The notes beneath the pieces were generated by a model. That model did no database searches, was not told the origin of the DNA, and was given only the letters and a program-made list of their open reading frames with translations. Source: Candidatus Omnitrophota bacterium (GTDB lineage: Bacteria; Omnitrophota; Gorgyraeia; 2-01-FULL-45-10). From it: a DNA stretch of 21,839 nucleotides. Made by a program: the position numbers and the translations under genes. The stretch lies in contig JAQUQN010000011.1 in the NCBI GenBank assembly GCA_028716065.1, positions 1 through 21,839 on the forward strand, written 5' to 3'. This document shows, piece after piece, positions 1 through 6,968 of the stretch (the stretch's first letter is position 1; every line of letters begins with the position of its first letter).

Positions 1-23
1 CCTACACGACGCTCTTCCGATCT
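1..23. other. Illumina adapter remnant at contig end
   Basis: The first 23 bases equal the 3' end of the standard Illumina TruSeq read-1 adapter; the diagnostic core GCTCTTCCGATCT occupies positions 11-23. This is sequencing-library sequence left on the assembly, not genome. Because it happens to stay open in the reading frame of the kinase gene that runs off this edge, it would add a false run of residues (RSEERRV on the minus strand) to that protein. Genuine sequence begins at position 24. The adapter identity is recalled knowledge; the match itself is visible directly. Confidence 0.96.
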
Positions 24-1781
24 TATTATCCTGCCCTTCGCCTCTATAATCTTGCCTTTCGTCTGTGTAATGGCGTTCAAATGGGAAGAGGCCCCTTTTA
101 TAACCATGATAACACCGTCAACAATATTTGCCAAAAGCGAGCTATCGGCAACGCTAAGTATGGGCGGGGCGTCTATGATTATACGGTCAAAGCGCGCTTT
201 TAATTCCTCAAAAAGCAACGCCACCTTTCCGGAATGAAGAAGTTCGCTTGGGTTCGGAGGTATGGTCCCTGATGAAATGATGGAGAGATTACCGACAAAA
301 CTCTTTTTGATAATGTCTTTTAACTCTGCCTTGCCGGCGAGAAAATCGCTTATGCCGGCCTTCTGCTCGACGTTGAAGACATTGGCGAGCCGGCCCCGCC
401 GCATGTCCAGGTCTATCAGTATCACCTTCTCATTGAGTTGTGAAAATATGGTGGCTATGTTAGTCGCTGTAAAGGTCTTGCCCTCTTTCGGAAGGGATGA
501 TGTGACCAGAATATTTTTTAAGGGCTTATCTTCGGGTGAAGCGAAAAGTATGGAAGTACGTATGACACGGTAAGCCTCGCTTATAGCGCATTTAGGATCT
601 TTATAACATAAAAGGTCTTTATCTATTTCTGTCTTTATATCCTTACCGATTGTGGAGATATACCCCAAGAAAGGCAGGTTTACATAGACCCTGACATCTT
701 CGGCCGTGCGTATCGTGGAATCCAGATATTCGAGAAAGAACGCCGCGCCCACGCCCGCCATCAACGCGACGAATATAGAGAGCAGTATATCCCTAAGTTT
801 TTTGGGCCTGAAAGGTATATCCGGGACCTTGGCGGGATCGATGACGCGGATCCTGGATGCTTCTATCTTTTCGGAGACATCCGTCTCTTTGGCGCGGGAG
901 AGTATAGATGTATATAACTGCTGGGATGATTCCGTCTCTTTTTTCAACATATTATATTGCGCCATCTTAAGCTGCAGATTCAACAGGTTCTCCGTCTCTT
1001 TCTCGATCTTGGCGTTGATATTCTCCGCCTGGGCCCTCAAGGCGATTATCTTCGGGTGCTTTTCCTTGTAGCGTTTGAGCGCTTCGGCCAGGGCCGTCTC
1101 GACATTCGACTTATCCTGTTTGAGGCTCTCCAGAAGGGTCTCCGTCTTTCTCTCGACATCGGGCACGGTCACGATCCTATTCTGCTGGATATATTTACTA
1201 AGTTCTTTCTCCGACTCCTCCATCCTTTTCTTTATGTCTACCAACTGCGATTCCAACCATCCCGCGGCCTGTTTCGTGGCTAAATTGCGCGTCTCTATGT
1301 CCTGTTTTATGTATTCTTTGGCGAAGGCGTTCGCGATGGAACTGGCTCTCAAAGGGTCCGTATCATCCACGTGGACCATGACTATCTGGCTATTCCTTAC
1401 CGGTTCGATGCTGATGGAGTCATAGAGTTTCCTTATCGGATCCCTGGCATCTTTAAAATCCTTATCTTTGATAAGACGTAGTTCCTCGAATACGCGTTCG
1501 GTCAGCGCCCGCGAACTCAATATCTTATACTGGGTCTGATAATACTGGAGGGTGTCGCCATAGGGAGTCTGATATACCTCTTCGAACTGCGTCACTTTCG
1601 GAGGGGACTTTTCGATTAAAACGCTTACCGTGGCGCGATAGACGGGTTTGACGGCGAAGACCAGGATGGCTACCGCCAATGGAATTATGATAAGAAAAGC
1701 CGCGATTATCTTATGCCTTTTCTTGATAACCTTAAAATAGTCTTCTAGCGTTACTTCTCTGGACTGTGGATTTGGTAACAT
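24..1781 (-). CDS. Wzz/BY-kinase polysaccharide co-polymerase, 3'-truncated
   Basis: Inner-membrane chain-length regulator fused to a bacterial tyrosine autokinase (Wzc/CpsD type), which controls polymerisation and export of capsule or exopolysaccharide. I read 586 codons from ATG 1781 (AAGGA ribosome site 7-8 bases upstream). A Wzz domain follows transmembrane segment 1 (about residues 24-44), then a long alpha-helical periplasmic arm, then segment 2 (about 325-345). The cytoplasmic kinase shows Walker A SSLPKEGKT (near 427-435), Walker A' LIDLDMRRGR (near 455) and Walker B IIIDAPPIL (near 535). The gene is cut by the contig end and adapter, so the usual C-terminal tyrosine cluster cannot be assessed. 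It follows the Wza-like gene by 10 bases and is almost certainly cotranscribed with it. Confidence 0.93.
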
Positions 1782-1791
1782 AATTTTATCC

Positions 1792-2385
1792 TTATAAAAA
1801 TGACTCCGGGACGACGACGGTGTCATTTGGCTCTAATGTGACATCTCTCGACCTATCGCCGCTTTTTAATATCGAATCTACGGGAATATTGAAGACTCTT
1901 TCTTTTCCGCCGCGCTTGCGTATCACCTTGGTACCGTTAGGAGAAGCAAGTTCCGACATACCTCCGGCTATCGCTATAGCCTGTACTGCGGTCATTCCCG
2001 CTTTAAGTTCGTATGCGCCCGGTTTCTTGACCTGGCCCATGACAAAGACTTTGGCGTATTCCTTGATGAATACGTTGACCATCGGATTGACAAGATAATC
2101 TTTCTCTAAAAGTTCCGTCAGTTTCCGCTCCAGTTGCTGCGGAGTCAATCCCAAAACGGAAATCGTACCCAGGAGAGGATAAGTGATAGTGCCGTCATTG
2201 GAGACCCGGACTGTTTTACTGAGATCTTTTTCCTCGTACACGCTTATCTCTATCACATCATTTACAGAGATATGATATTCCGGAGGCGCCGAATACTCTT
2301 TTTCCTGAACGTTTTCGGCAGAGACGAAACCCGAGAATATCATAACAAGAATAATCGATATACTTAAAATTCTCTTCATCTTCAA
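1792..2385 (-). CDS. Polysaccharide export protein, Wza-like (Poly_export + SLBB)
   Basis: Periplasmic/outer-membrane export channel subunit that partners the Wzz/BY-kinase encoded directly after it. The protein is 197 residues: signal peptide about 1-23 with a VSA cleavage site, Poly_export domain about 36-110, and one SLBB domain about 112-165 (KVFVMGQVKKPGAYEL). It is shorter than E. coli Wza and carries only one clear SLBB. The signal peptide has no lipobox cysteine, so it should be cleaved by signal peptidase I rather than lipidated. Two starts are possible: TTG at 2385, which overlaps the upstream stop as TTGA and has GGAG 7 bases away, or ATG at 2379, where that GGAG is about 13 bases away. 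Spacing and coupling favour TTG. Confidence 0.92.
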   Translation of the reverse strand: MKMKRILSISIILVMIFSGFVSAENVQEKEYSAPPEYHISVNDVIEISVYEEKDLSKTVRVSNDGTITYPLLGTISVLGLTPQQLERKLTELLEKDYLVNPMVNVFIKEYAKVFVMGQVKKPGAYELKAGMTAVQAIAIAGGMSELASPNGTKVIRKRGGKERVFNIPVDSILKSGDRSRDVTLEPNDTVVVPESFL

Positions 2386-3653
2386 ATTTTCGCTCCAATG
2401 CTTAAGGTAATGACATTATCTCTATATTTACTGTTCGCTCTCTCGGAATCACGCTGCACATAAAGATATTCCAAAGCCGCTACTATCCATTTATTTAATT
2501 GATATTCGAATTTCGCCGACCCGGAATACGTATCTTCGTTTAATTCATCGGTATATATGTCCCTGCCATATTTCAAAGCCAGATCCATGCGTAGCCTGGA
2601 CCCATAAAAATGTATAAAATTGACTCCGGCGCGATATCCGTCGGATCTTCCTGCTCCTACCGTAATAGAAGGCCTGGATTCCTTCGCAGCATACATTCTT
2701 AACGTGGTCTTGGGAGAATATCTATATCTCAAATCTATCCTTATATTTACGGAATCTTTGAATTTGGTCAGCGCTAAATAAGAATTTCTCATTTCATATC
2801 CGAATCTTAGGTCCCCGGAAATCTTCTTTGTTATCTTTCCCCTTATACCCCCCCAAAGTTGATGATACTTATAATTAGTATCGTCTGTGGATTTATTAGT
2901 ATATTCATATACCCCGAAGTCATACTCAAAAAGAAAGAAGGTCTTGGGAGTGAAAGACGGGTTCACTAAACCCGTAATATTTATCTTCTGGTCAACATAG
3001 TCGCTGGTTGATTTGAACGGCGCACCGTAACTATATTCATATCTCGTATAACCTGTCTCGAGAGTCGTCCTTTTATAGTCAACGCTAAAATTTGCCTGGG
3101 TGAAATTACGTGCGCGTCCCGTAAAACCCGAAATGCCTCTCGATAACTGCGAAGTAGGCGTAATCTCATTCTTGAAATCGTTCCGCAGGCTCACCCGGTA
3201 ATGCGGCCCAACCCATCGCGCGAAGAAATCGACGTAAGGCATGTTGTAGTTAGAATCTGTGGCATAATAATAATGTATGTCATAACCTCCGTCCAATTCC
3301 AGGTATGTCCTGGGGCGCCCTTCCGGGCTCATCCTGTTATTCCCCAGAAGGAACTGGACTCCCGGCGTTACCCGGGTATGGACATCGCCTCTTTTTTTAT
3401 GTATCTGGTAGATATTATCGTCGTAGGATGTCAATATTTCGGCATGGGGATGGAAATAGCTAAGTGCGGGGGCAAAGATATCTTTCTCTTTTTCGGTATG
3501 GAATATCGTCGGTTGGCTGGTCTTCTTGCTCTTCAAATTCTCTTTCCCGGCTTCCGCCTGTAATGATGAGGGTGTTTCATCCGCGGCGAAGACAGAAGGG
3601 GCGTACGCCAAAAATATGATGACAGGTATAAAATAAATCGCCCTCTTTTCTAT
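2382..3653 (-). CDS. Outer-membrane beta-barrel protein (BBP2/DUF2320-like), non-canonical start
   Basis: Predicted outer-membrane beta-barrel: after the signal peptide it is mostly alternating polar/aromatic strands with many Tyr, Phe and Arg, and it ends in a strand-like ISIGAKI. It resembles the putative beta-barrel porin 2 proteins found in exopolysaccharide and exosortase-associated loci, where they are thought to accompany Wza-type export; family assignment is inference. The frame is open to the stop at 3681-3683, and a clear signal peptide (KRAIYFIPVIIFLAYAPSVFA in outline, cut before ADET) lies upstream of the only standard start, TTG 3611. Starting at TTG would delete its hydrophobic core. 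I place the start at ATA 3653, 4 bases after GAGGGG; ATT 3638 is an alternative. The stop overlaps the next gene by four bases. Confidence 0.8.
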   Translation of the reverse strand: MEKRAIYFIPVIIFLAYAPSVFAADETPSSLQAEAGKENLKSKKTSQPTIFHTEKEKDIFAPALSYFHPHAEILTSYDDNIYQIHKKRGDVHTRVTPGVQFLLGNNRMSPEGRPRTYLELDGGYDIHYYYATDSNYNMPYVDFFARWVGPHYRVSLRNDFKNEITPTSQLSRGISGFTGRARNFTQANFSVDYKRTTLETGYTRYEYSYGAPFKSTSDYVDQKINITGLVNPSFTPKTFFLFEYDFGVYEYTNKSTDDTNYKYHQLWGGIRGKITKKISGDLRFGYEMRNSYLALTKFKDSVNIRIDLRYRYSPKTTLRMYAAKESRPSITVGAGRSDGYRAGVNFIHFYGSRLRMDLALKYGRDIYTDELNEDTYSGSAKFEYQLNKWIVAALEYLYVQRDSERANSKYRDNVITLSIGAKI

Positions 3654-3676
3654 CGTTCCCCTCTTTATGGTTTCTT

Positions 3677-4039
3677 CTATTTAGTGGCAATACTACGGAC
3701 CGCCTCTACGCTTCTCACTATAGCGTTACGGAATATCTGCTCTATATCGACGAACTCTATCCCGGCCTCGTACCTGTTCTTTCTTCCTATCTTCTTTATC
3801 CACATGATCTTGGCCAAAGCCGGTATCGCCTGCGGAAATTTCGGGAAATTTACATATAGCTGGATAACACTGGCTATGGGGAGATACTCCTCCGTATTCA
3901 GGCATATTCCTCCTCCGCCAATATCTTTTATGGCCGCGATTATTGGAGATTGGTTGGATTTTGAGATCAGGCGGTACTTGGCCAGATGATATACATTAAG
4001 CCGTTTGAATTTGCGTCTCTCTTTTCTTATTTTTGCCAT
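3677..4039 (-). CDS. PilZ-domain protein (c-di-GMP receptor candidate)
   Basis: Small 120-residue single-domain PilZ protein, a family that binds cyclic di-GMP and passes the signal to motility or exopolysaccharide machinery. The RxxxR region is present as RRKFKR at residues 8-13, and the second binding motif is DIGGGG at 39-44, where the usual serine of DxSxxG is glycine (G41). It stands first in the run PilZ, outer-membrane barrel, Wza-like, Wzz/kinase, so a role in controlling that polysaccharide system is likely. A sigma-70-type promoter sits immediately upstream. The ATG at 4039 has no recognisable Shine-Dalgarno, and the predicted leader is only a few bases, so translation may be leaderless. 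Confidence 0.88.
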   Translation of the reverse strand: MAKIRKERRKFKRLNVYHLAKYRLISKSNQSPIIAAIKDIGGGGICLNTEEYLPIASVIQLYVNFPKFPQAIPALAKIMWIKKIGRKNRYEAGIEFVDIEQIFRNAIVRSVEAVRSIATK

Positions 4040-4052
4040 ATAATTATAATAA

Positions 4053-4081
4053 AGTTTATCATATAATTATATGGGTGTCAA
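4053..4081 (-). promoter_or_regulatory. Sigma-70-type promoter, extended -10, before the PilZ gene
   Basis: On the minus strand TTGACA (4081-4076, perfect -35) is followed after 17 bases by TAAACT (4058-4053), which is preceded by TGA and so forms an extended -10 (TGnTAAACT). The expected start point near 4046 is only about 6-7 bases before the PilZ ATG at 4039. It would drive PilZ, barrel, Wza-like and Wzz/kinase as one transcript. The call is from consensus matching only. Confidence 0.65.
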
Positions 4082-4101
4082 TGGAAGGGAGAATAATTAT
4101 C

Positions 4102-4617
4102 TTATTTCCACGAGGCGCGCCAGCGGACCAACAGCATCAGGAAGGCAGTAGCTAAGAATAGGATTGCGGAAATTTTGAGATTTCTTTTACTGAATTTCTG
4201 CGGGGTGAGAAAACCGGCTTTTATTATTTTTACGCTATCTGCGTGGATATCCAGCTCTCCATTGTGTTCGGGGCAGGCGCGGTTGAATATACCTTTGATC
4301 TCCAAAATATCGCCTTGCTGTTTATAATCGCCGATAAACTTAATATCTTTAAGCATGTCGCTCTTACACCAGATACCTATGGCATTGTTGCTATCACTGA
4401 CGTTTATCCAGGAATATTCCCCGCGATCCATGATCGCCCCGATTATCTCTCCTTCATACGTGACCCTTCTTCCGTCGATCTGGTTCGCCCTCTCTATCAG
4501 ATTTTTGCTCGATATAGTGCCAGCGTAACAAGTCATGAGTTGGGAGTTGGGAGTTAGGAGTGACAACGCAAAAATTAAAAACAAAAATATCAAAATTTTG
4601 AATTTTAATCTTTTCAT
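4102..4617 (-). CDS. Membrane-anchored OB-fold-like secreted protein, unknown function
   Basis: A 171-residue protein with an N-terminal signal or anchor (hydrophobic 8-21), a periplasmic domain about 34-130 and a C-terminal transmembrane helix about 149-164 followed by RWRASWK. The middle part (DGRRVTYEGEIIGAIMDRGEYSWINVSD, then GIWCKSD, then GDILEIKGIFNRACPEHNGELDIHADSVKI, cited in pieces) looks like the small beta-barrel of tRNA_anti/OB-fold 'bOB'-type proteins. I do not recognise a specific family. The start ATG 4617 has GGGGAAG just upstream and overlaps the trkH stop as ATGA; the longer open frame extending to 4818 is rejected because it lies inside trkH. A heptanucleotide tandem repeat encodes part of the signal region (TPNSQLM). 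Confidence 0.75.
   Translation of the reverse strand: MKRLKFKILIFLFLIFALSLLTPNSQLMTCYAGTISSKNLIERANQIDGRRVTYEGEIIGAIMDRGEYSWINVSDSNNAIGIWCKSDMLKDIKFIGDYKQQGDILEIKGIFNRACPEHNGELDIHADSVKIIKAGFLTPQKFSKRNLKISAILFLATAFLMLLVRWRASWK
4537..4564. repeat. Heptanucleotide tandem repeat GAGTTGG x4 within coding sequence
   Basis: On the plus strand the units GAGTTGG, GAGTTGG, GAGTTAG and GAGTGAC follow each other without gap. The repeat lies inside the signal-peptide coding part of the OB-fold-like gene and is translated on the minus strand as part of LLTPNSQLM. It is similar in kind to the short tandemly repeated heptamers (STRR) known in cyanobacteria and in many uncultivated genomes, where they are usually intergenic. 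Confidence 0.85.
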
Positions 4618-6119
4618 TTCTTCCCCTTCAACGTCGCTAATATCATTCCACCCAGGGCAAATATGGCGATGAACTCGAGCCTGCCGGCCCACATCTGGAA
4701 CATATAGACTATCTTCAATAAGGCCGGCATCGATGGAGATGTTATGCCGCAGGATAGGCCCACGTTCGCCGCGGCCGATACCGACTCGAAACTGGCTTCG
4801 CTGAGCGAATTGCCGCATAACATTCCGGCGATGGTCCCCACCAGGTACAAGCTTATGTACGAGATCAGGATTATCGCGGCGGATCTCACGTGTTTATCGT
4901 CCAGGATGATATCCTTTATGTTATGTACCTTCTGGACGAGCACCGCCGTGTCCGGTATTATGAGCTTCTTGACATCCTGCCTTAATGCTTTATATATAAT
5001 ACCTATTCTCAAGACCTTTATGGCGCCCGTGGTAGAACAGACGCTTCCGCCTATGGCCATGGCCAGGGTGAGCCCCAGCATCCCCAGTTGCCCCCATTCG
5101 TTCACGAACTGCCTGGAGTATAAGGTGCAATAGCCGGTTCCCGTATGTCCGGATATCAACTGGTAGAAGGCCTTTGAGACGAACGAGACGGCGTTGGTGT
5201 AAACACCCCTTACCACGAGCCCCGACGAGACGATGGATAATGTAGCCGCCATGGTTATGAACAAGGTCAGGATCTCGATATTTTTATAAAGTTCCCTCTT
5301 ATTCCCCGTCCAGACGGCATAGTGGAGCGCGAAGTTCATGGCGCCGAGTAGCATCACTGAAACCGTTATCGCCTCAAGATAGATATTGTGATAAAAGAGT
5401 ATATTCTGCGACTGCGGCGTGAACCCTCCCGTATCGAAAGCCGCGATAAAGAGGCATACTGCGTCGAATATGGCCTTGGGAGCTTTCAGCCCGCCGATCA
5501 ATCCGGAAATGGATAATGCCACGCTTCCTATTATAAGATAGACGATACTCACCAGCCAGATGAACCTTGCGGTAGCTATGACGTTGGGCAGTATCTTCTC
5601 TTCGCGGGCCTCTCCGACGTACATCCTGAAGGCGCCGGCAGTCCCCTTGATGAGAAAGGTGAGCGCTATGACGACTATCCCCTGGCCTCCCACGAACATC
5701 ATGAGGTGCCTCCAGAAATTATGTGAATTGGCCATGTGGTCCAGGTTTGTAACGAGCGTCAGGCCCGTGGTCGCATAACCGCTCATTGCCTCGAAACAGG
5801 CGTCCAGGTAGGAAAGATAGTGGCCGCTTAAGAATAAAGGCACTGCCGACACAAACATGGCGGCTACCCACGATATGGAGGCTACCGACATCGCATGCAT
5901 CGTTGCGAGATCCTTCTTTGTATAACATATCAGCGTGAGAAGGTATCCCGCGAAGAGTGTCAGCGACATGCTGAAGACAAAATCCACCGCCGGTTTCATT
6001 TCGCCGTAGGCCAGGGCCATGACGAGCGGTATGGACATCAATAGTCCAATGCCCACTATGAGTTTCCCTATATAGTAGCCAATGACCTTATAATCATCCA
6101 GATCGGGCCTTAAGATCAT
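4614..6119 (-). CDS. trkH: Potassium uptake channel subunit TrkH/KtrB family
   Basis: Integral-membrane K+ translocating subunit of a Trk system, 501 residues as expected for the family. The four pore-loop repeats are all visible: YATTGL (115-120), DTGGF (229-233), TGTGYC (326-331) and ANVGLSCG (451-458). The conserved GGSVCSTTGAIKVLR segment (357-371) and MWAGRLEF (476-483) near the C-terminus are also intact, so the channel looks functional. It starts at ATG 6119, overlapping the stop of the 47-residue membrane micro-ORF by four bases, and its own TGA overlaps the next ATG. The two RCK subunits that gate it are encoded upstream in the same run. Confidence 0.96.
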   Translation of the reverse strand: MILRPDLDDYKVIGYYIGKLIVGIGLLMSIPLVMALAYGEMKPAVDFVFSMSLTLFAGYLLTLICYTKKDLATMHAMSVASISWVAAMFVSAVPLFLSGHYLSYLDACFEAMSGYATTGLTLVTNLDHMANSHNFWRHLMMFVGGQGIVVIALTFLIKGTAGAFRMYVGEAREEKILPNVIATARFIWLVSIVYLIIGSVALSISGLIGGLKAPKAIFDAVCLFIAAFDTGGFTPQSQNILFYHNIYLEAITVSVMLLGAMNFALHYAVWTGNKRELYKNIEILTLFITMAATLSIVSSGLVVRGVYTNAVSFVSKAFYQLISGHTGTGYCTLYSRQFVNEWGQLGMLGLTLAMAIGGSVCSTTGAIKVLRIGIIYKALRQDVKKLIIPDTAVLVQKVHNIKDIILDDKHVRSAAIILISYISLYLVGTIAGMLCGNSLSEASFESVSAAANVGLSCGITSPSMPALLKIVYMFQMWAGRLEFIAIFALGGMILATLKGKK

Positions 6120-6259
6120 TTAATTATACTCCACCATAAGAGGCATACTACGACGCCTACCGAGATGAATACAAGCGTCAATAAAATCTCCGCGCCTATA
6201 CCCAGGACGCCTTTCAATACGCTCTTCGCCAGTATCTTCGTCTTTATCTTATCCCTCAT
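6116..6259 (-). CDS. 47-residue single-span membrane micro-ORF between trkA and trkH
   Basis: A small gene that a 60-residue cut-off would miss. It reads from ATG 6259 to TGA 6116 and encodes a basic N-terminus (MRDKIKTKILAKSVLKG) followed by one hydrophobic span (about residues 24-42, IGAEILLTLVFISVGVVVCL in outline) and a short tail LWWSIIK. Both ends are 4-base ATGA overlaps: its ATG overlaps the trkA stop and its TGA overlaps the trkH start. Without it trkA and trkH would be separated by 136 bases of unexplained open sequence. Its position suggests a small accessory subunit of the potassium channel, comparable in size and placement to KdpF in the Kdp system, but I do not recognise a family and the function is inference. 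Confidence 0.85.
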   Translation of the reverse strand: MRDKIKTKILAKSVLKGVLGIGAEILLTLVFISVGVVVCLLWWSIIK

Positions 6260-6924
6260 TTTTCGACCTTACCCACCAGGAGATTTAAAAGCTGCTGTTC
6301 GTTTTCGATCGTCGTAAGAGCTATGACATCATCGCCTTTTTTAAGCACCGTCTCGCCCTTCGGAACGATGATATTGTCACCCCTCACTATCGACACGAAA
6401 ACGGAATTTTCCGGGATCTTTATCTCCTTCACGCTCTTGTCTATCACCGGCGAATCGGCCGTCAGGTCCACCCTGACGAGGGCCAGTTTCCCGCGCTTGA
6501 AAGTCATGAGCGTTATGAAATCCTCAAATGAGGATTCTTCCTCAATTATCTTGGCTATTATCGTCGTGGCGTTGACCGGGACATCGACGCCGAGTTCGCT
6601 AAAGATATGCTCATTACGCGGATTATTTACCCGCGCTACCGTCCGTTTCACGCCGAACACTTCCTTGGCGAGCTGGCAGATTATCAGATTGTCTTCGTCG
6701 TTCGCCGTGACGGCTGCCACCACATCCGCCTTCTCGACCTGCGCATCCTCCAGTATCTTCGGCTCACAGCTGTCTCCGTTTATGACGAGCGCATCCAGGT
6801 TCTGAGACATACCTTCGCAGCGCTCCTTGTCCTTCTCTATGACGGCTACAGCGTTCTTGTCCTGGATCAGTTTCTGCGCCAGATGAAATCCCACTCTCCC
6901 TGCGCCGGCTATCACTATATACAT
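6256..6924 (-). CDS. trkA: TrkA-type RCK protein, single NAD-binding unit (subunit 2)
   Basis: Cytoplasmic regulatory subunit of the Trk potassium transporter, 222 residues with one RCK_N Rossmann domain and one TrkA_C domain (from about 139). The nucleotide loop is GAGRVG at 7-12, with an acidic residue (E30, VIEKD) at the end of the second strand as expected for NAD(H). E. coli TrkA has two such units fused; here they are two genes. An SD (GGGAGGT) lies about 7 bases before ATG 6924. Its stop overlaps the start of the membrane micro-ORF, and trkH follows. Confidence 0.93.
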   Translation of the reverse strand: MYIVIAGAGRVGFHLAQKLIQDKNAVAVIEKDKERCEGMSQNLDALVINGDSCEPKILEDAQVEKADVVAAVTANDEDNLIICQLAKEVFGVKRTVARVNNPRNEHIFSELGVDVPVNATTIIAKIIEEESSFEDFITLMTFKRGKLALVRVDLTADSPVIDKSVKEIKIPENSVFVSIVRGDNIIVPKGETVLKKGDDVIALTTIENEQQLLNLLVGKVEK

Positions 6925-6941
6925 GTCATTACCTCCCTGAC

Positions 6942-6962
6942 AATTCTAACCTGGTTAGAATT
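6942..6962. repeat. Perfect 10-bp inverted repeat between the two RCK genes
   Basis: AATTCTAACC, one central T, then the exact complement GGTTAGAATT. It fills most of the 44-base gap between the stop of the upstream RCK gene (6969) and the ribosome-binding site of the downstream one. The one-base centre makes it look more like a protein-binding dyad than a good RNA hairpin, although the transcript could still fold with a wider loop. No T-run follows, so it is not a typical terminator. Confidence 0.7.
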
Positions 6963-6968
6963 CGCATG

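Noticed and set aside
52..1425. Several plus-strand frames of 60-120 codons opposite the Wzz/kinase gene
   Set aside because: The minus-strand frame carries Walker motifs and continuous Wzz-kinase homology; the plus-strand products look like random basic peptides.
4618..4818. N-terminal extension of the OB-fold-like protein to 238 residues
   Set aside because: The extra part lies wholly inside trkH in another frame, while ATG 4617 has a good ribosome site, an ATGA overlap and a signal peptide right after it.
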